Below are positions 62,558-64,000 of a stretch of DNA of 64,000 nucleotides, in pieces; the stretch's first letter is position 1, and every line of letters begins with the position of its first letter. Location: NCBI GenBank assembly GCA_030267325.1, contig JAJDJS010000001.1, forward strand, positions 62,001 through 126,000, read 5' to 3'. Source of the DNA: Desulfosarcina sp. OttesenSCG-928-A07. GTDB taxonomy: Bacteria; Desulfobacterota; Desulfobacteria; Desulfobacterales; Desulfosarcinaceae. The notes under the pieces are model-generated. The model did not search any database and was not told where the DNA came from. It saw nothing but the letters and a program-made list of their open reading frames with translations. The translations under genes and the position numbers were made by a program.

Positions 62558-62998
62558 TTATTCTCCATAAGCGGCCATGAGCTGGGCCTCGGCGACAATT
62601 TTTCCGTCAACCTTGGCAACGCCGGCCATTTTGACGGCTTTGGTTCTCTGGTTCAGAAGTTCCATCTCAAGAAACAGCTGATCCCCCGGAATGACCGGTT
62701 TTCTGAATCGGACCTTGTCAAACCCCATGAACATGATCAGTCTGCCTTTATGTTCAGCAGACTGAGATGCGGTTGCCAAAATTCCGCCGACCTGCCCCAT
62801 GGCTTCCACAATCAAAACACCGGGCATGATGGGCGTTGATGGAAAATGTCCCTGAAAAAACGGTTCGTTAACGGTCACGTTTTTGAGACCCACAATACGC
62901 TCGCCCTTGACGAACTCAACGATCCGGTCCACCAGCAGAAAGGGGAACCGGTGGGGCAGTATTTCCATAATTGATTTGAGGTCCAATCCGATGTCCAT
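62558..62998 (-). CDS. fabZ: 3-hydroxyacyl-ACP dehydratase FabZ
   Basis: FabZ removes water from 3-hydroxyacyl-ACP and competes with LpxA and LpxD for the same substrate. It has 146 residues with LPHRFPFLLVDRI (catalytic His) and GHFPSTPIMPGVLIVEAMGQ (catalytic Glu). GGAGGTGAT precedes the ATG. It lies between lpxD and lpxA. Confidence 0.97.
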   Translation of the reverse strand: MDIGLDLKSIMEILPHRFPFLLVDRIVEFVKGERIVGLKNVTVNEPFFQGHFPSTPIMPGVLIVEAMGQVGGILATASQSAEHKGRLIMFMGFDKVRFRKPVIPGDQLFLEMELLNQRTKAVKMAGVAKVDGKIVAEAQLMAAYGE

Positions 62999-63017
62999 AT
63001 CACCTCCACAAAGGGAC

Positions 63018-64000
63018 TCAGACGTCTGTGGGACGGTTTTTTAACGTTTGGAGTTCTTTTTCCAGCTGGATGATCTTTTTTTTCAGGTCCGGCAGCTCCG
63101 GCATCACATGCTGGAGCCGGAGCCAGGTCCGGTGGGGCATGGCGGTAAGTGCGGAAGAGACCACCTGACCATCGGGAACAGATTTGGCAATACCGCTTTT
63201 CGGGCCGATGGTCACCTTGTTGCCGATGGAAAGATGCCCCGAAACACCGGCCTGACCGGCCAGAATGGTATGATGGCCGATGGTCGTGCTGCCGGCAATG
63301 CCCACTTGGGCCACAATGACACTGTCTTCGCCGATCACCACATTGTGGGCCACATGGACCAGATTGTCGATTTTGACGCCCCGCTGAATCCAGGTCCGGC
63401 CGAGGGTGGCCCGGTCAATGGTGGTATTGGCGCCGATATTCACATCGTCGTCGATCTGAACAATGCCGATCTGGGGAATTTTATGAAAGGTGCCGCTATC
63501 GGGAACAAACCCGAACCCATCAGCACCGATCACAGCGCCCGGATGAAGGGTGACCCGATTTCCGATTCGGCAGCCGTGCAAAATGGTGACATGGGGGAAA
63601 ATGACCCCCGCCTCACCGATCACCACATCCTCACCAATAACCGCATGGCTGTGAATCACCGTGTTCTTGCCGATCACCGATCCATCGCCGATACAGGCAA
63701 AATGACCAACATGAACGTTTTCGCCCAGCCTTACATTGTTTCCGATGCGCGCCGTATGGCTGATGCCCGGTTCGGGGACCGGAAGGGGATGAAACAGAAG
63801 AACCACCTGGGCAAAGGCCAGTTGGGGGTTGTCCACCCGGATCAGGGGAATGGGTGTTTCAAGATCTGCTGTTTTCGGCACAATAAGGGCGCCGGAACAA
63901 GATCCCTTTATCCGGTTCAGGTATGCGGCACTGGCGGCAAGGGTAATCTGGTCCGGGGCAGCATCATCAAATGCCGCCACCCCGGTAATTTTTTTTCCCG
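63018..64000 (-). CDS. lpxD: UDP-3-O-acylglucosamine N-acyltransferase (5' end beyond window)
   Basis: LpxD adds the second acyl chain in lipid A synthesis. The window holds 327 codons; the frame stays open at 64000 (KKITGVAAFDDAAPD at the edge), so the start is outside. The beta-helix shows ARIGNNVRLGENVHVGHFACIG and INIGANTTIDRAT-type repeats; catalytic His in NLVHVAHNVVIG. The C terminus ends in a short coiled coil (LPDLKKKIIQLEKELQTLK). First visible gene of the lpxD-fabZ-lpxA-lpxI-lpxB row. Confidence 0.95.
   Translation of the reverse strand, partial: GKKITGVAAFDDAAPDQITLAASAAYLNRIKGSCSGALIVPKTADLETPIPLIRVDNPQLAFAQVVLLFHPLPVPEPGISHTARIGNNVRLGENVHVGHFACIGDGSVIGKNTVIHSHAVIGEDVVIGEAGVIFPHVTILHGCRIGNRVTLHPGAVIGADGFGFVPDSGTFHKIPQIGIVQIDDDVNIGANTTIDRATLGRTWIQRGVKIDNLVHVAHNVVIGEDSVIVAQVGIAGSTTIGHHTILAGQAGVSGHLSIGNKVTIGPKSGIAKSVPDGQVVSSALTAMPHRTWLRLQHVMPELPDLKKKIIQLEKELQTLKNRPTDV

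Overview
The window looks like chromosome of a Gram-negative anaerobe, most likely a sulfate-reducing Desulfobacterota (Desulfobacteraceae-like). This is inference from gene content: lipid A genes including lpxI, a DUF3786 protein, an indolepyruvate:ferredoxin oxidoreductase beside GlcD/GlcF-type and FrhB-type proteins, a ferredoxin-tailed aldo/keto reductase, an IspH-UbiA fusion and B12-riboswitch control of cobT. No rRNA operon, CRISPR array or intact insertion sequence was seen.

Layout. 1-0.44 kb: tandem 130-bp palindromic repeats. 0.47-18.6 kb: housekeeping genes (tsaD, purM, tRNA-Arg(CCG), folC, rpsU, cobT with its riboswitch, ispH-ubiA, a 5'-nucleotidase lipoprotein, two flavin reductases, a Tim44-like protein, ftsY, a MltF-like transglycosylase). 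18.8-26.5 kb: an AT-richer accessory island with a frameshifted HxlR regulator; a two-gene operon of an MBL-fold protein and an E2-E1-JAB triple fusion (a ubiquitin-like conjugation and deconjugation machine); a convergent operon of a second MBL-fold protein and a small membrane protein; and a DUF4143 ATPase with a palindromic operator. 26.7-29.6 kb: a metal-exporting P-type ATPase behind a MerR-type promoter. 29.9-37.4 kb: a complete trp operon (trpL, E, G, D, C, F, a GNAT gene, B, A) with a textbook attenuator. 37.5-43.0 kb: a redox cluster (aldo/keto reductase, DUF362, cupin, CMD, flavodoxin) next to a divergent AraC regulator. 43.2-46.1 kb: a Cys-rich protein and an exported ankyrin-like protein. 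46.3-54.8 kb: an acyl-CoA ligase flanked by inverted copies of a MITE-like repeat, then frhB-like, iorA, iorB, glcD and glcF genes, probably feeding 2-hydroxy/2-oxo acids into ferredoxin- or quinone-linked oxidation. 54.9-59.1 kb: aconitase interrupted at a 10-C tract, then rlmD. 59.1-64 kb: DUF3786 and the lipid A operon lpxD (partial)-fabZ-lpxA-lpxI-lpxB.

The best candidate for an undescribed system is the island at 19.5-25.0 kb. The MBL protein encoded just upstream of the E2-E1-JAB fusion ends in glycine after a flexible tail, so it could itself be the protein conjugated through its C terminus, as the CD-NTase is by Cap2 in CBASS. A second MBL protein paired with a membrane protein lies opposite. 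Phage defence is inferred and not shown by the sequence.
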